From positions 443,305 to 507,304 of the forward strand of contig JACTAT010000021.1 in the NCBI GenBank assembly GCA_014526335.1: DNA of 64,000 nt, given 5' to 3'. The notes below the pieces were generated by a model that was given only the letters and a program-made list of their open reading frames with translations, was not told the origin of the DNA and searched no databases. The position numbers and the translations under genes are program-made. Positions 11,901-23,036 of this stretch are shown here, piece after piece (position 1 is the stretch's first letter; the number at the start of each line of letters is the position of its first letter). Source of the DNA: Chrysaora quinquecirrha. Its lineage: Eukaryota > Cnidaria > Scyphozoa > Semaeostomeae > Pelagiidae.

Positions 11901-13439
11901 TGCTATGCTACGCTATGCTATGCTATACTATGCTATGCTATACTATACTATGCTATGCTATGATATGATATGCTATGATGTGCTTTGCGATGCTATTATA
12001 TCCTATGACATTAGATACTATGCTATGCCATGCTATGCTATACTATGTTTTGCTATGCTACGCTATACTATGCTATGATATGTATGATATGCAATGCTAT
12101 CATATGCTATGAAATTAGATGCTATGTATACTACGATATGATATGCAATACTTACTTAGCAATGCTATTCTACACTTTATTATCCTATCATATGCTTTGC
12201 TATTCTATGATATGCTTTACTATATTATGATATACAATGCTATCAAATGCTGCTACGCTTTGATATGCTATGCTATGCTATCATATGATATGCTTGGATA
12301 TGCAATGCCAGCATATGCTATGACATTAAATGCTATTTATGCTACGATATGCTATTCTATGCTATCATATGCTATGCTATAATATGTTATGCTATCATAT
12401 GCTTTGCTATTCTATGATATGATTTACTATATTATGATATGCAATGCTATCAAATGCTGCTACGCTTTGATATGCTATGCTATCATATGCTATGCTTGGA
12501 TATGCAATGTCAGCATATGCTATGACATTAGATGCTATTTATGCTACGATATGCTATTCTATGCTATCATATGCTTTGCTATTCTATGATATGCTTTACT
12601 ATATTATGATATACAATGCTATCAAATGCTGCTACGCTTTGATATGCTATGCTATGCTATCATATGTTATGCTTGGATATGCAATGCCAGCATATGCTAT
12701 GACATTAAATGCTATTTATGCTACGATATGCTATTCTATGCTATAATAAACTATGCTATCAAATGCTGCTACGCTTTGATATGCTATGCTATCATATGCT
12801 ATGCTTGGATATGCAATGCCAGTATATGCTATGACATTAGATGCTATTTATGCTACGATATGCTATTCTATGCTATGATATGCTATCATATACTATCATA
12901 TGTATGCTATGATATGATTTGTTATGCTATGCAATTTCACAAAAGTAAAAAATAGTAGAAACTACTGTAGCGAGAATCTGCATCACTTAGCTTCGAATTT
13001 TTGAAATTAACAATGGCCAAAAGAGCCTTGAATAGATTTATCATTTTATCGGTTTAATAAAAAAAAGTAAAGCAGTGAAAATGACTTAAAATTGAACGAA
13101 ACTTTGCCATGTTTTACGCTAAAAACGTTTGGAAATAATAAATAGCAAATGAGCTTCATAGATTTGTCGACTATTTTATTTGAAATTTATGTTTAACGAT
13201 TGACAGTGTGGGAGTATGAGAAGGTGTAGAAAAGAAAAAATTTGTAAAAGAAAATTTGCAAAAACGATACAGTTTTTGAACGAGAGCTTGGAAATTTTGA
13301 AAATAACAATGGCCTTGATTAGATTTATCGATTTAGTGATTTAAAATTTATATTTAATGAGTGACAGTGTGGGGGTATGAAGAGCTGCAAAAAAAATTCC
13401 AGAAAAACAAATAAAAAAAGTGGACCAACTTACCGCCAT
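5913..13439 (-). CDS. Calmodulin-like four-EF-hand protein
   Basis: Six exons on the minus strand: 13439-13434 (ATG GCG, donor |gtaagt), 8660-8627, 8001-7858, 7588-7462, 6771-6656 and 5986-5913 (TGA). Phases agree throughout, giving 166 aa. Four EF-hand loops are visible. Loop 1 is at residues 23-34 ([12 protein letters not shown], with Lys at position 3 and Asp at position 12, so weak). Loop 2 (59-70), loop 3 (96-107) and loop 4 (132-143) have canonical ligands. The order and spacing match calmodulin, but the protein has an N-terminal '[15 protein letters not shown]' and a 23-residue tail after loop 4 ending 'KMLIKSQ'. It is therefore a diverged calmodulin relative, probably a Ca2+ sensor, and not the housekeeping calmodulin. 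The two-codon first exon, 4.8 kb away, is the least certain part. Without it, translation would start at an ATG at 8654. The introns contain GAT, CAGT, ATC and ATGCT arrays. Confidence 0.85.
6087..6485. repeat. GAT trinucleotide array in the last intron of the calmodulin-like gene
   Basis: Interrupted (GAT/GATGAC)n covering most of the 669-bp intron between the last two exons. Confidence 0.95.
7000..7405. repeat. CAGT tetranucleotide array
   Basis: About 270 bp of near-perfect (CAGT)n from 7136 to 7403. It is preceded from about 6895 by degenerate TTAG/TTAGTCAG units, as if one repeat evolved into the other. It lies in an intron of the calmodulin-like gene. The same motif on the other strand forms the array at 43610-43830. 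Confidence 0.95.
8030..8470. repeat. ATC trinucleotide array
   Basis: Interrupted (ATC)n with CATGATCATC palindromic variants, in the intron between the second and third exons of the calmodulin-like gene. It begins about 30 bp from the splice acceptor at 8002. Confidence 0.95.
9035..9782. mobile_element. Pogo/Tigger-like non-autonomous DNA element with a nested insertion
   Basis: Left end CAGTACATCCTCGATTATCC at 9036. Right end GGATAATCGAGGATGAACTG ends near 9778. The CAGT..CCTCGATTATCCG pattern resembles pogo/Tigger terminal repeats. There is no transposase frame. A second repeat with ends 'aataagcaact' (about 9283) and 'ggttgcttatt' (about 9641) and internal 'agccctcaaagttgctt' units is nested inside. 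A fragment of the inner repeat occurs near 5522-5550. The element lies in the first intron of the calmodulin-like gene. Confidence 0.65.
10312..10668. mobile_element. Short inverted-repeat element
   Basis: GGCCTGTTCTTCTGAACC near 10313 pairs with AGAAGAACACGC near 10648. The interior has 'cgaaa' and 'ttcgg' rich palindromic pieces. A TTA-type flank (ccattaagg) suggests PIF/Harbinger, but the target-site duplication is not clear. Confidence 0.4.
10770..11035 (-). mobile_element. 5S rRNA-derived SINE, copy 1
   Basis: On the minus strand it reads AAGTTAAGC, then TGAGGTCAGCATTTGGATG, then GGTGAC, in the order and spacing of the 5S rRNA internal promoter (box A, intermediate element, box C). A unique body follows, ending at a GTTGTTGTT/T-rich end, which is a CAA-type tail on the minus strand. 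Copies at 39885 and 53050 share the body ('catccaggcatggga', 'gtaggctgtt'). Confidence 0.75.
11106..12945. repeat. ATGCT pentanucleotide satellite with higher-order structure
   Basis: About 1.84 kb of degenerate TATGC/ATGCT units. Left part: a 219-bp higher-order unit, with the same landmark 'atgctatgtataatatgaca' at 11192, 11411 and 11630. Right part: a landmark 'caaatgctgctacgctttga' at 12244, 12451, 12623 and 12760. All frames stay open because 15 is a multiple of 5, so the Met-Leu-Cys-Tyr-Ala peptides are artefacts. It lies in the first intron of the calmodulin-like gene. Confidence 0.95.
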
Positions 13440-13704
13440 GATTGGAAGATGAGATGAAGAACTCGGTGGAATTACATTTGCAGAAATTACTTTCGCTGAT
13501 TCTTACGTGTTGTTATTCCTCAATGAAAGGGTCTAGAAATTATCTGCTAACCTTGTGAGCAAAACAAAGGTTGCTGTCGAGATAACCACCTGCAGATAAA
13601 GAAGAGCAGAGATATCAAGAAAGCTAAAACATTGGAAATAGGCAGGTTAATTTACGGAATAATGTTGATAAAACATTGACCACGGAATAAAAAGCAGGTC
13701 TTAG

Positions 13705-13985
13705 GTTAGTTAGTTTGTTATTTCTTAGCAAGCTAGTTAGTTACCTAGTTAGATGGCTAGCTAGCTAGTTAGTTGGTTAGTTAGTTAGTCAGTTAGTTAG
13801 TTAGTTAGTTCTTTAGTAAGTTAGTTGGTTAGTTGGTTAGTTAGTTAGTTAGTTAGTTAGTTAGATAGTCAATTAGTTGATTAGTTAGTAAATTAGTTAG
13901 TTGGTTAGTTAGTTAGAAAGATAGTTAGTTAGTAAGTTAGTTGGTTGTTTGGTTAGTTGGTTAGTTAGTTAGTTAGTTAGTTAGC

Positions 13986-14024
<39 letters not shown>

Positions 14025-14171
14025 ATAGTTAGTTATTGAATTTGTTAGTAAATTAGTTAGTTAGTTAGTTAGTTCGAGTTAGTTATTAAGCTAGCTATTT
14101 AGATAGTCAGTTGGTTAGTTAGTTAGTTATTTATTTAGTTAGTAAATTAGTTAGTTAATTAGTTAGTTAGC

Positions 14172-14209
<38 letters not shown>

Positions 14210-14235
14210 GTTGGTTAGTTAGTTACTTAGTTGTC
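13705..14235. repeat. TTAG tetranucleotide array
   Basis: About 530 bp of interrupted (TTAG)n with TTGG, CTAG and AAAT variants. It lies just upstream (minus-strand sense) of the first exon of the calmodulin-like gene. Confidence 0.95.
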
Positions 14236-14856
14236 GACTTTTTAGAAAACGTTAAGGGAAAAGTTAGGCCAAGACAGCGTTGGATTGTCAAGATCACAAA
14301 AACACTGTTGCTATTGTTACTGTATTAAACACAGCTCAGCAATCTCATGTTAAAAACAGCGAATTTAACGAATTACTGTGATTATTACAGTGACAAAACT
14401 TCTACTGAACAATGCAAAGTTTACATTGGCACTAGGCTTTGAGTCAGCATAGGAGAAAATCAATTTGGATAGGAAGAGAAAATTGATTGGAGCTGAACAA
14501 AACGTTGGTCGGAGATTTGGAGAAATTCTTAAACAAACTTCCTCAACAAATAACGAGGCAGGTGAAAGATATTTAATGAAACCTTCCATTTTGAAATTAT
14601 CCTTCGCTAACAAGTATTAAACTGACAGGAATCAAAGGGGAGAGTTTTTGTTGAGCCTCGTATTCATGGATTGATTGTGACTACAACACTTAAGATGGAA
14701 CCCCAGTGAAGGAAAGGTTCCCTTCTGTAAAAACATAGTTACCGCATCTCCCATTATTTAGTGCACAATTTCGTTTAAGCCCCCACCCACCCAATAAATG
14801 CTCCCCTCAATTAATCGGTCACCAAAATATTCTAATTTTTAAGGTAATTACGGTAC
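14236..14856. other. Spacer with no recognised feature
   Basis: About 620 bp of AT-rich sequence. An 82-residue minus-strand frame at 14365-14613 resembles no family I know and lacks splice or start context, so I do not call it. Confidence 0.4.
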
Positions 14857-15115
14857 CCTGATTTGCAAGCAAGCAAGCATTTTATTAAGTAACGCAGGTT
14901 TGAGGGTATGGCACCTTAACACTGATGTGGACCTGCAGCTTGTTCCCCCAGAGTAATATTCAAGAGCGAATACCATAGGGTCTCATCTACCTTACCGACC
15001 TTATAAGAATGTGCAGCTGAGTTGACTATAGGATTGGCGAAAGTGGTCCCAGCGAGATTGGAGCCCAAGACTTTGCAATCGTGAGCCGAGCACCTTGACA
15101 ACTCGACCACACCAC
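14857..15115 (-). mobile_element. tRNA-derived SINE with GCTT-type tail, copy 1
   Basis: On the minus strand it starts GGTGTGGTCGAGTTGTC (box A-like, resembling the Leu/Ser tRNA head) and ends in TTGCTTGCTTGC. The plus-strand copy at 57036-57270 has the same head (GGTGTGGCCGAGT), the same body (CAGCTG, CCACATCAG) and the same tail. Confidence 0.75.
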
Positions 15116-15357
15116 CCCCACCCCACCCAATTTCACTCGGTTACTTCACTGGAATACAATAGAGTTGCAAATGATAATGATTGTTGAGAAACGATCGAAA
15201 CATGTTGGCCGCCTTACTACGCATGTTGCATGTAAATTGTCAAAAAAGGTTGGATTGCCTATCGGAGTTCTCATAATTCTGTTGCTATATTAAGACTCAA
15301 CGTGGCGATTTGAAATCTGATAAAATTTTAGAAAATTGATGATTCTTATCATTCTAC

Positions 15358-15857
15358 NNNNNNNNNNNNNNNNNNNNNNNNNNNNNNNNNNNNNNNNNNN
15401 NNNNNNNNNNNNNNNNNNNNNNNNNNNNNNNNNNNNNNNNNNNNNNNNNNNNNNNNNNNNNNNNNNNNNNNNNNNNNNNNNNNNNNNNNNNNNNNNNNNN
15501 NNNNNNNNNNNNNNNNNNNNNNNNNNNNNNNNNNNNNNNNNNNNNNNNNNNNNNNNNNNNNNNNNNNNNNNNNNNNNNNNNNNNNNNNNNNNNNNNNNNN
15601 NNNNNNNNNNNNNNNNNNNNNNNNNNNNNNNNNNNNNNNNNNNNNNNNNNNNNNNNNNNNNNNNNNNNNNNNNNNNNNNNNNNNNNNNNNNNNNNNNNNN
15701 NNNNNNNNNNNNNNNNNNNNNNNNNNNNNNNNNNNNNNNNNNNNNNNNNNNNNNNNNNNNNNNNNNNNNNNNNNNNNNNNNNNNNNNNNNNNNNNNNNNN
15801 NNNNNNNNNNNNNNNNNNNNNNNNNNNNNNNNNNNNNNNNNNNNNNNNNNNNNNNNN
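15358..15857. other. Assembly gap 1 (500 N)
   Basis: Exactly 500 N, the conventional placeholder for a gap of unknown size. The missing 5' exon(s) of the MRPL4 gene may be here. Confidence 0.99.
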
Positions 15858-15943
15858 AAAATCTTGTGAAAAGCTTCTAGAAAACATATCACCGATTTAT
15901 TTACAATTATTGGGGTTTTTGTCTCTGTTTATCATGCTTACAG

Positions 15944-16111
15944 CGTCAACTTGTTCATTTAAGTGTGGCAAGTTATCTTCTCAAGCATGCTGACAGCATT
16001 GAAAGCAAGTTGACAAGAAAAGATGACAGGGCAACAACTAGACTGTGGCAGACTGGACAATCACCTTTTCAATTAAGGGCTTCAATTTCAAACGATTTGA
16101 AAATTGCTTGA
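15944..16111 (+). CDS. Unidentified candidate terminal exon
   Basis: After a good acceptor (tcatgcttacag), a 55-codon open frame reads 'RQLVHLSVASYLLKHADSIE' onwards and ends in TGA at 16109-16111. Composition and hydrophilicity look protein-like, but I recognise no family. It could be the last exon of a gene that lies in or left of gap 1, or chance. Confidence 0.25.
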   Translation, partial: RQLVHLSVASYLLKHADSIESKLTRKDDRATTRLWQTGQSPFQLRASISNDLKIA

Positions 16112-16178
16112 CTCAATTTTGACTTCAGACTTGAATTCAGCACTCTATGCCATTATCATGATCATTATCATCATTATA

Positions 16179-17255
16179 CACTTAGGGTACAAAAGTATTG
16201 CAACGCTTGACCTAAAATGGCGGCCAACAGTAGCCGTAGGCCCAACAACACAAAATTTACATAACAAAGCCATGACGGCTAACGGGCTTCGTCCAACTTG
16301 ATTTGGGCGGGAAAATGGTCACATTTTCATTGACTTTCATTTAGAATAAAAGTTAAACGATTTATTTGTTGCTTCTTGTGGAAAATAATAAAAAACTTTG
16401 AAGCAGCGCATTCCAGATTTTGAGCGAAATATTTCAAGAGTTGTCTTGATAAAAAGCAATAAACATAACTATTTTTTTACCGGTGATTCAAAGTTTTTTC
16501 GTTATTCAAAGAAAAATAGCTGAAACTTTTGTTCCACGTTAAAATTTTTACTGAGAAAAGTAGTTTTCACAAAAAAACAGAGATTATTTTGTGGACAACA
16601 ATTTCAGGTGAGTGACTTTTGTTTAGGCCCAAAAAGGGTACTTTTTGTAAATTTGCAAATTCTTCTCAATAAAACCAAGAATTTGCTTCAAAATTAATTT
16701 GCAATATTTTTGGATAACCACAGTTTTGAAATATGTGAATGAAATTGTCCATTAGAATTTCTGAACACTCCTTCAAGTGCACAATTTATTTTCGCATCAA
16801 AACAACAACTTCAAAAGTTACTCACCTAAAATCTTTATCAATATTTCAACCCCAAAATTCTTCTCTAACTGTACACTTCGAGCGAAAATTTAAATGATAA
16901 TTACAAGTCTTAACTATTTTGTCTCGAAAAACCACGAAACTTTGTAGCAAAAGTCACGATAAGTGGTTCATACATCGCTGTTTTTCAAGACAAACCTTGA
17001 AATATTTTCCAGAAAATTTGGAAGGCAATACTTCAAGGTTTTTGACTATTTTTCATCCCAAATGCAAAATAAATCGTTTAACTTTTATTCTAACTGAAAG
17101 TCAATGAAATTGTGAACATTTTCCCGCCAAAATCAAGTTGGCCGAAGCCCCTTAGCCATCATGCCTTTGTTATGTAAATTTTGTGTTGTTGGGCCTACGG
17201 CTAATGTTGGCCGCCATTTTAGGTCAAGCGTTGCAATACTTTTGTACCCTAAGTG
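16179..17255. mobile_element. Tc1/mariner-type non-autonomous element with about 195-bp terminal inverted repeats
   Basis: The left arm starts CACTTAGGGTACAAAAGTAT at 16179 and the right arm is its inverse, ending at 17255. The arms stay similar for about 195 bp (to 'cgatttatttg' near 16370 and the matching sequence near 17070). A TA flanks each end (16177-16178, 17256-17257), as expected for Tc1/mariner. The 690-bp interior has no transposase frame. The flanks on both sides are ATC repeat, so it landed in a microsatellite. Confidence 0.85.
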
Positions 17256-17257
17256 TA

Positions 17258-17470
17258 GTTATCATCATCATCATCACCATTGTCATCATTATCATAATCT
17301 TCGTCATTCCTCATATCATATTCTCAACATTATAATCACCATCATCATCATCATCATGAATAACAATCAATCATCATCATCAACCATTATCATCATCATT
17401 ATCACCATTATCACCATTATAATAACTATCATCATCATCATCATCATAATCACCACTATCATCATCCTCC
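17258..17470. repeat. ATC trinucleotide array
   Basis: Interrupted (ATC)n just upstream of the first recognisable MRPL4 exon. The short ATC run at 16150-16178 is its other half, separated by the inserted element. Confidence 0.95.
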
Positions 17471-17550
17471 TGTCAAGCCACTTGTCAATTGTTTACAAAA
17501 TAAAGCAGTTGGGCAATGGCAATGATATAATTGTTTTGTCATCTTTTTAG

Positions 17551-20500
17551 AATCTTTCAGTCCTTCCGTTGTAAGTTTTATGAAAGCAAGATATTTAGAA
17601 AATGATGGTGGAAGAGCAGCAGTTGTAACAAACTTTAAAGATGGATCTCCAGTTGGAATGATTCAACTCAATGACTTTGTATTTGGTACAAATCCAAGGT
17701 TATTTTTTTATGTTTATTTTTGTTCATTGTCATAAGTTTTTTAGTTTTATCATCGAACCAGTGTGGAATTAAATCAATCAAATTAAAATGAAGATGAAGG
17801 CAGTACAGCTTTAGTAGGGCTTGATGAGTAAAGTAAGAAATGAAGATGCTAAAGAACATAAGATAAATAGACCATGCTGATGATTAAATGGAGATGCTAA
17901 TGAATGTGGCATGAAATGAAGATGCTAACGAATATGGTATTAAATGAAGATGCTAATCAATGCTATATTAAATGAAGGTGCTAATGTGTATGGTATGAAA
18001 TGAAGATGCTACAGAACATAGGATAAAAAGACTATGCTGATGATTAAGTGTAGGTGCTAATGAATACGGCAGGAAATTAAGATGCTAACGAATATGGTAG
18101 CAAATGAAGATGCAAATTAGTGTGGTACAATGGAGTGAAAAGAAGATGCTAATGAATGCAGTATTAAATACAGGTGCTAATAAATACGGCATGAAATGAA
18201 GATGCTAATGAATATGGTATGAAATGAAGATGCTGTGAATGCGGTATTAAATCAGGATGCTAATGAACACGGAAGTTAATGAAGATGCTAGCAAATACGG
18301 CATGAAATGAAGATGCTAACGAATACGGAATGAAATGAAGATGCTAACGAATATGGAATAAAATGAAGATGCTAATGAATACGGAATGAAATGAAGATGC
18401 TTATAAAATGCTGTATGAAATGAAGATGCTAATGAATACGGAATGAAATGAAGATGTTAATGAATACGGAATGAAAAGAAGATGCTAATAAATACGGGAT
18501 GAAATGAGGGTGCTATTGAATATGGTATGAAGACTAAACTTACAGATACACCATCCATCCATGTGTCATGCTGATATTTTTCATTTCTTTATAGGATTGA
18601 TATCATTCACAGAGTTATGGTTTGGCAAAGAGCTTGCATGCGAGCTGTAAGTAGACAGATGAAACATTTACATTGTTTATCTATTAAAGCTTCCTTAGAG
18701 TATCCATCAAAAGGAATTCTGACAAATAAGCTTAATCTATATAAATTTAAACATGAGAGATTAGTACATCTCGCAAACTTTTTAATTTTTGTGAACTTCA
18801 TCAGTAATTTACGTTTGCTCCATAACTTATCCAAGAAAGCCATATTTTCTAGCATAGTTTAGGCTAGTAGAGAGTAGACCATTATTGCGACCCATTCGAT
18901 TAGTTACGGTTTCGCAATGAAACCAAAGAACAACGCTTTTGAGCTAAAAGTAGCGTCGCCAATCCGGTCTGTGTAAATGAAAGTTTCTGTCAGGGAGCAA
19001 ACTATTTGCCGTCCTCGCGTAAAAAGGGCCTTATAATCTAGCTTACACAATAAATGCAAATTCTACTCGCAGTTTTGTAAGCAGTACATATAAAACCCAC
19101 CGTAAATGAACCTTAAACACCTTGGAAAAAATGCAGTGTGTTGCGAAAAACCCGGCTACACGGTGTGACATTATCAGCGACCAGCCAAAAGCACAGAAAG
19201 TGTGTATGGAAGATTAATACTTTCTTACCAAAACTTTATTTGACTGCATATTTCATCACCTTTCTTTCACAGGGAACAGCGTGTGTTAAAAACAGAGCCC
19301 AGGTCAGAGGCGGTGGTAGAAAACCAAGACCACAGAAAGGAACTGGAAAGTCAAGACAAGGAAGCATAAGAGCTCCCCATTATAGAGGAGGTGATCTTAA
19401 TTTTGCAAAATTTTGTCAAACCATCTTTGTTTCAGCCATCGATTTGAAGGCGTTTTTCGTTTAGCTTGGTCCATAACAGTGATTTTTGGTTTGAATAATT
19501 TTGTACTTTTAGTACGGTCGGGAATTGTCGTTCCTTTTTACCTCAGAAACCGTACTAGTACCCTTGATACAGGATTTATGATATATGGTATGTGTGCTAA
19601 GGTCAAGTCAGGTCAGATAATGGCAAGTCAGATCAGGTAACATCTGGTCTGGTCAGACATGGTCAGGTCGGGTTAGGTCAGGTATGGTCAAGTCAAGTAA
19701 GTTCAGTAATTTCAAATCAAAAAGTCTATCAAAAGAGGATATATAAGTTGTTAGTGCTAAAATTAAAATTATATATAATGACATGAATCTATTTGAATGT
19801 GCAGTGTTTTTTGGTAAAATTCTCTGTTTTATTCCTTTTTTGCTTCTTTTTTCAGGTGGTGTGGTCCATGGTCCTATTCCACGAAGTTACAAATATGATT
19901 TGCCGACGAAGGTGCAAAGGATGGGCCTAAGAGCTATCATGTCATGTCGTTATGCACAGGTAAGATCATTGCAAATCCATTTCATGGGTTCTTGCAAGCT
20001 TGGTCAGGTCGGGTCAGATTCGGCAAGGTCAATTCAGGTTAGGTCATGACAAGTCAGATCAGATCATGTCACGTCAAGTGATGCAAAGTGAAGTCAGATC
20101 AAGTCAGTTCTGGTTAGGTCAGATCAGGCTATGATAAGTCAGGTCAGATCACGTCACGTCAGGTCAACTAAGATCAAGACAAGTCAATGTCAAGTCACGT
20201 CGCTTCAAGTGATGTCAAGTCAAGGCAAGCCAAACCAAGTCAATTCAAGTCAAATCAGGTCAAGTCAAGTCAAGAAAAATCAAGCCAAATCAAGTCAAGT
20301 CTATTCTAATCAAATCAAGTAATGTCACGTCCGGTCAAGTCTATGTCAAGTCTCGTCGCTTAATATGACGTCAAGTCAAGCCAGGCCTAGTCCAAATCAA
20401 GTCAAGTCAGGTCAAGTATAGTAAAATCAAGTCATGAAAAATCAAGTCAAATCAAGTCAAGACTATTCTAGTCAAATCAAGTAATGTCACGTCTGGTCAA

Positions 20501-22537
20501 GTCTATGTCAAGTCACATCGCTTAAAGTGATGTCAAGTCAAATCAAGTCAGGTCAGGTCTAGTCAAGTCAAGTCAAGTCAAATCAAGTCAAGTCAAGTCA
20601 AATCAAGTAAAGTCACGTCCAGTCAACTCAAGTCACGTCGCTACAAGTGATGACATCTAATTAATTGAAGTCAAGTTAAGTCAAGTCAAGTCAAATGAAA
20701 TTGCATCAAGTAATGTCACGTCTTGTCAAATCAATGTCAAGTCACGTCGCTTTAAGTGACTGTTAGTCAACTCAAGTCAACTCATGTTAAGTCAAATAAT
20801 CATCGTTTTTACTGAGTTTTTCATGGATTTTAACGTCGACCATGCTCTATTTGCAGGGAGATCTGTTTGTTGTGGAAAACTTTGATAAGCTGAGTCCATA
20901 TGAAGAGGTATTGCAGACTTTTAAAACACATTTAGTTTTCCTAATTCCTTCTCTTAATTAAAATTTGTCATTGCGTTCAAAATTTGATGTCGTTCAAAAT
21001 TTGATATCCATGCCTTGAAACATCGTAGGATATGCTACCAATATTGAAAGAAAGAGGATGGGAAAGAGCGACATTGGTTGATGGGTGAGTCTAAGAATGC
21101 CACTCCTACCTCAAGTTGCCTTATATACCTTATCTTACCTTATGTTTAGACTTATTACATTCGTCGTAGTCTACGCTCCTCCACACTACACCACCCCTCT
21201 CCACTTTGAGGAAACAGCTGTATGTTGTTGTAGTTGTTAGAAGCTGTTTTCGAAAGAGTGGGAGGAAGGTAATAAGTCTACCTTATGTTGTCTTATATCC
21301 CAACTTTTCTTGTCGAAGGCCCTGGCCAAACGTTTTTAAATTTCCTTTACAACAAATGTTTGACCGATTTGGCCACGTCCAAAAACATTTTTCCAACATT
21401 TTGGAACAATGAAGCCTTTTCTAATGCGCAAACACGAACGCCAACGGTCAAACATTTTGCTTGACAAGCAAATTTCAAATGTTTGACCAAAAATGTTTGA
21501 TCGCTTGGCCAGGGCCTAACGTTGTTATGAATTTAACTTTCAGATTTGAGAATGAAGTCTTGAAAACTTCTACACTGAGAATGCCGAAAGTGATGGTTAA
21601 TAATTGTCTAGGTAAAGTACAATTTAATAGTCTTTGAGCAGTATAAAGTTGCAAAATTACAAGAAACAACGAACGCATTTTTGAAATACTTAAAAAGCCT
21701 CTTTTCGTCTGACACTCCTCAGAGTATAAACGTCAGAAATAGACCAAATCAAATGACTAAGGCGTAAGACGGAGTTTATACCCAGATGCAGATCGAAATG
21801 CACCAGTCAGAAAGTGAAGCTAAATTGGCATTTGAACACAAATCAGCTTGCAGTATACAGTGGGCAGATCAATATAATTAATTGAAGAGTCCAAGTGAGA
21901 AAACAAACTTTTTCTGTCTACACAGAGTCGGCCTTTTGGTTTTGATGTAGACAGATTTAAAACTCCAAAATGAAATAAAGATCTTGCTTTGCTAATGACT
22001 TTAAAACAATCCTCCCCTGTAATTTTCTTCATGATTTGATGTTGCAAAATGATGCTGCAAATGTGGCGGCTGACATCTTCCCGATACTCTGGTGCAGAGC
22101 ACCCGGTCCACGGTATGACGGGCTAAAAGATCGACCCGGTAAGGTACAAACGTAATCTGGGACATGGTACAATTTTAAGCCATAACATGTGCATGCGTGA
22201 CATCACGAACAATGGCCAAAAAAGCCTGTACAACGGTACATTGATAATAGCTGTCACCCTCCCCCTCCCCACGCAAAAAATACTGCAAAATGCAATGTAA
22301 ATTGTCTTCTCCTTTGCAGATATCAATGTTTTGGACATTTTAATCACAGACAAGCTTGTACTTTCACTTGAAGCTATTGAGTTTATTGAAAACAGACTTT
22401 GTGAAGACAACAGAATCATCACAGACCCGCTATATCAATTTCACACAAGCCGGCCTTCTACACAAGAAGAATTGGACCAAATTCGAGAAGAACGATACCA
22501 AGAATCGGACGAAAAAGAGGCAGTAAGGATTATGTAG
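17551..22537 (+). CDS. MRPL4: Mitochondrial ribosomal protein uL4m (MRPL4), 5' end missing
   Basis: Eight exons: 17551-17698, 18595-18646, 19273-19390, 19856-19959, 20857-20907, 21029-21084, 21544-21611 and 22320-22537 (TAG). All junctions are phase-consistent, giving about 270 aa against 311 in human. Key family motifs are '[16 protein letters not shown]', the rRNA-binding loop '[20 protein letters not shown]' and '[17 protein letters not shown]', where the universal uL4 extended loop contacts 16S rRNA near the exit tunnel. The C-terminal exon ('[20 protein letters not shown]') holds the final strand and helix of the globular domain, plus a short acidic tail. The first listed exon begins in mid-codon, so at least one upstream exon with the start and mitochondrial targeting peptide is missing, perhaps in gap 1. 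The introns carry a minisatellite and a long GTCAA array. Confidence 0.92.
17855..18535. repeat. About 25-bp minisatellite in an MRPL4 intron
   Basis: About 25 degenerate copies of 'gaaatgaagatgctaatgaa' plus 'tacg', on one strand. A detached piece of the same array is at 23037-23130. Confidence 0.9.
19600..20810. repeat. GTCAA/GTCAG pentanucleotide arrays in two MRPL4 introns
   Basis: Degenerate (GTCAA)n and (GGTCA)n occur at 19600-19715 and 19975-20800, on both sides of the exon at 19856-19959. Longer sub-repeats of about 190-200 bp contain 'gtcacgtcgctt.aagtga'. The complementary motif (CCTGA)n fills a two-pore-channel intron at 50285-50815. Confidence 0.9.
21318..21522. mobile_element. 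Palindromic 'TTGGCCAGGGCC' family, copy 1
   Basis: Ends 'ggccctggccaaacg' and 'cgcttggccagggcc' are inverted. The interior has 'aaacattttgcttgacaagcaaatttcaa', shared with the copies near 26862, 32200, 40985, 51055, 52330, 55000 and 56012. It lies in an MRPL4 intron. Confidence 0.7.
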
Positions 22538-23036
22538 CAAAGCTTGAACGAGGCCACACGCCATTCGTCGCTCCATGGTTTGTTTTTTGCCTGGAAGGAC
22601 AAAGTATCTCTTAAAACCAATGGCTGAGTATTAGAAAGAAACATTGCTATCCATATTATTTCCCCCCTGTCTTTTTGTGTGACACTAAAGAGTACATTTT
22701 TGTGACTATGCTGGAATCCATTGTTGCTTTTGTTTTTCTCTAATTTCCCCCATGTTTAATGCCGCCGCTACACGTACACGTGCGATTCTTCGCCTGTTCT
22801 GGCGACACGACGCACCTGAAAATCCTCTCTTCCGGGAAACCCTGAGGTGCTTCACTAGACTCACGACTTGAGTCAAGCGAAGTAGTGGGACTTATGTAGT
22901 GAGTCTATGTCTTTACGCTGCGACAAAAATGCTGCGACAGAGTATGCGCGGTAAGGAGAATGGGTATAGCAAATTTCCAGGAAAACGCGCGGAAATAATG
23001 TACTGTGAAGCGATACCAATGCAAAATACCGATAAA
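22538..23036. other. Spacer between MRPL4 and NEMF
   Basis: Contains the MRPL4 3' UTR. I see no AATAAA near the stop and no clear NEMF promoter element. Confidence 0.4.

Noticed and set aside
11152..12955. Met-Leu-Cys-Tyr-Ala repeat proteins
   Set aside because: Pentanucleotide repeats stay open in all frames. There is no start context, splice signal or unique sequence.
17855..18535. CRISPR-like array
   Set aside because: The unit is a degenerate head-to-tail minisatellite of about 25 bp with no distinct spacers, in a eukaryotic intron.
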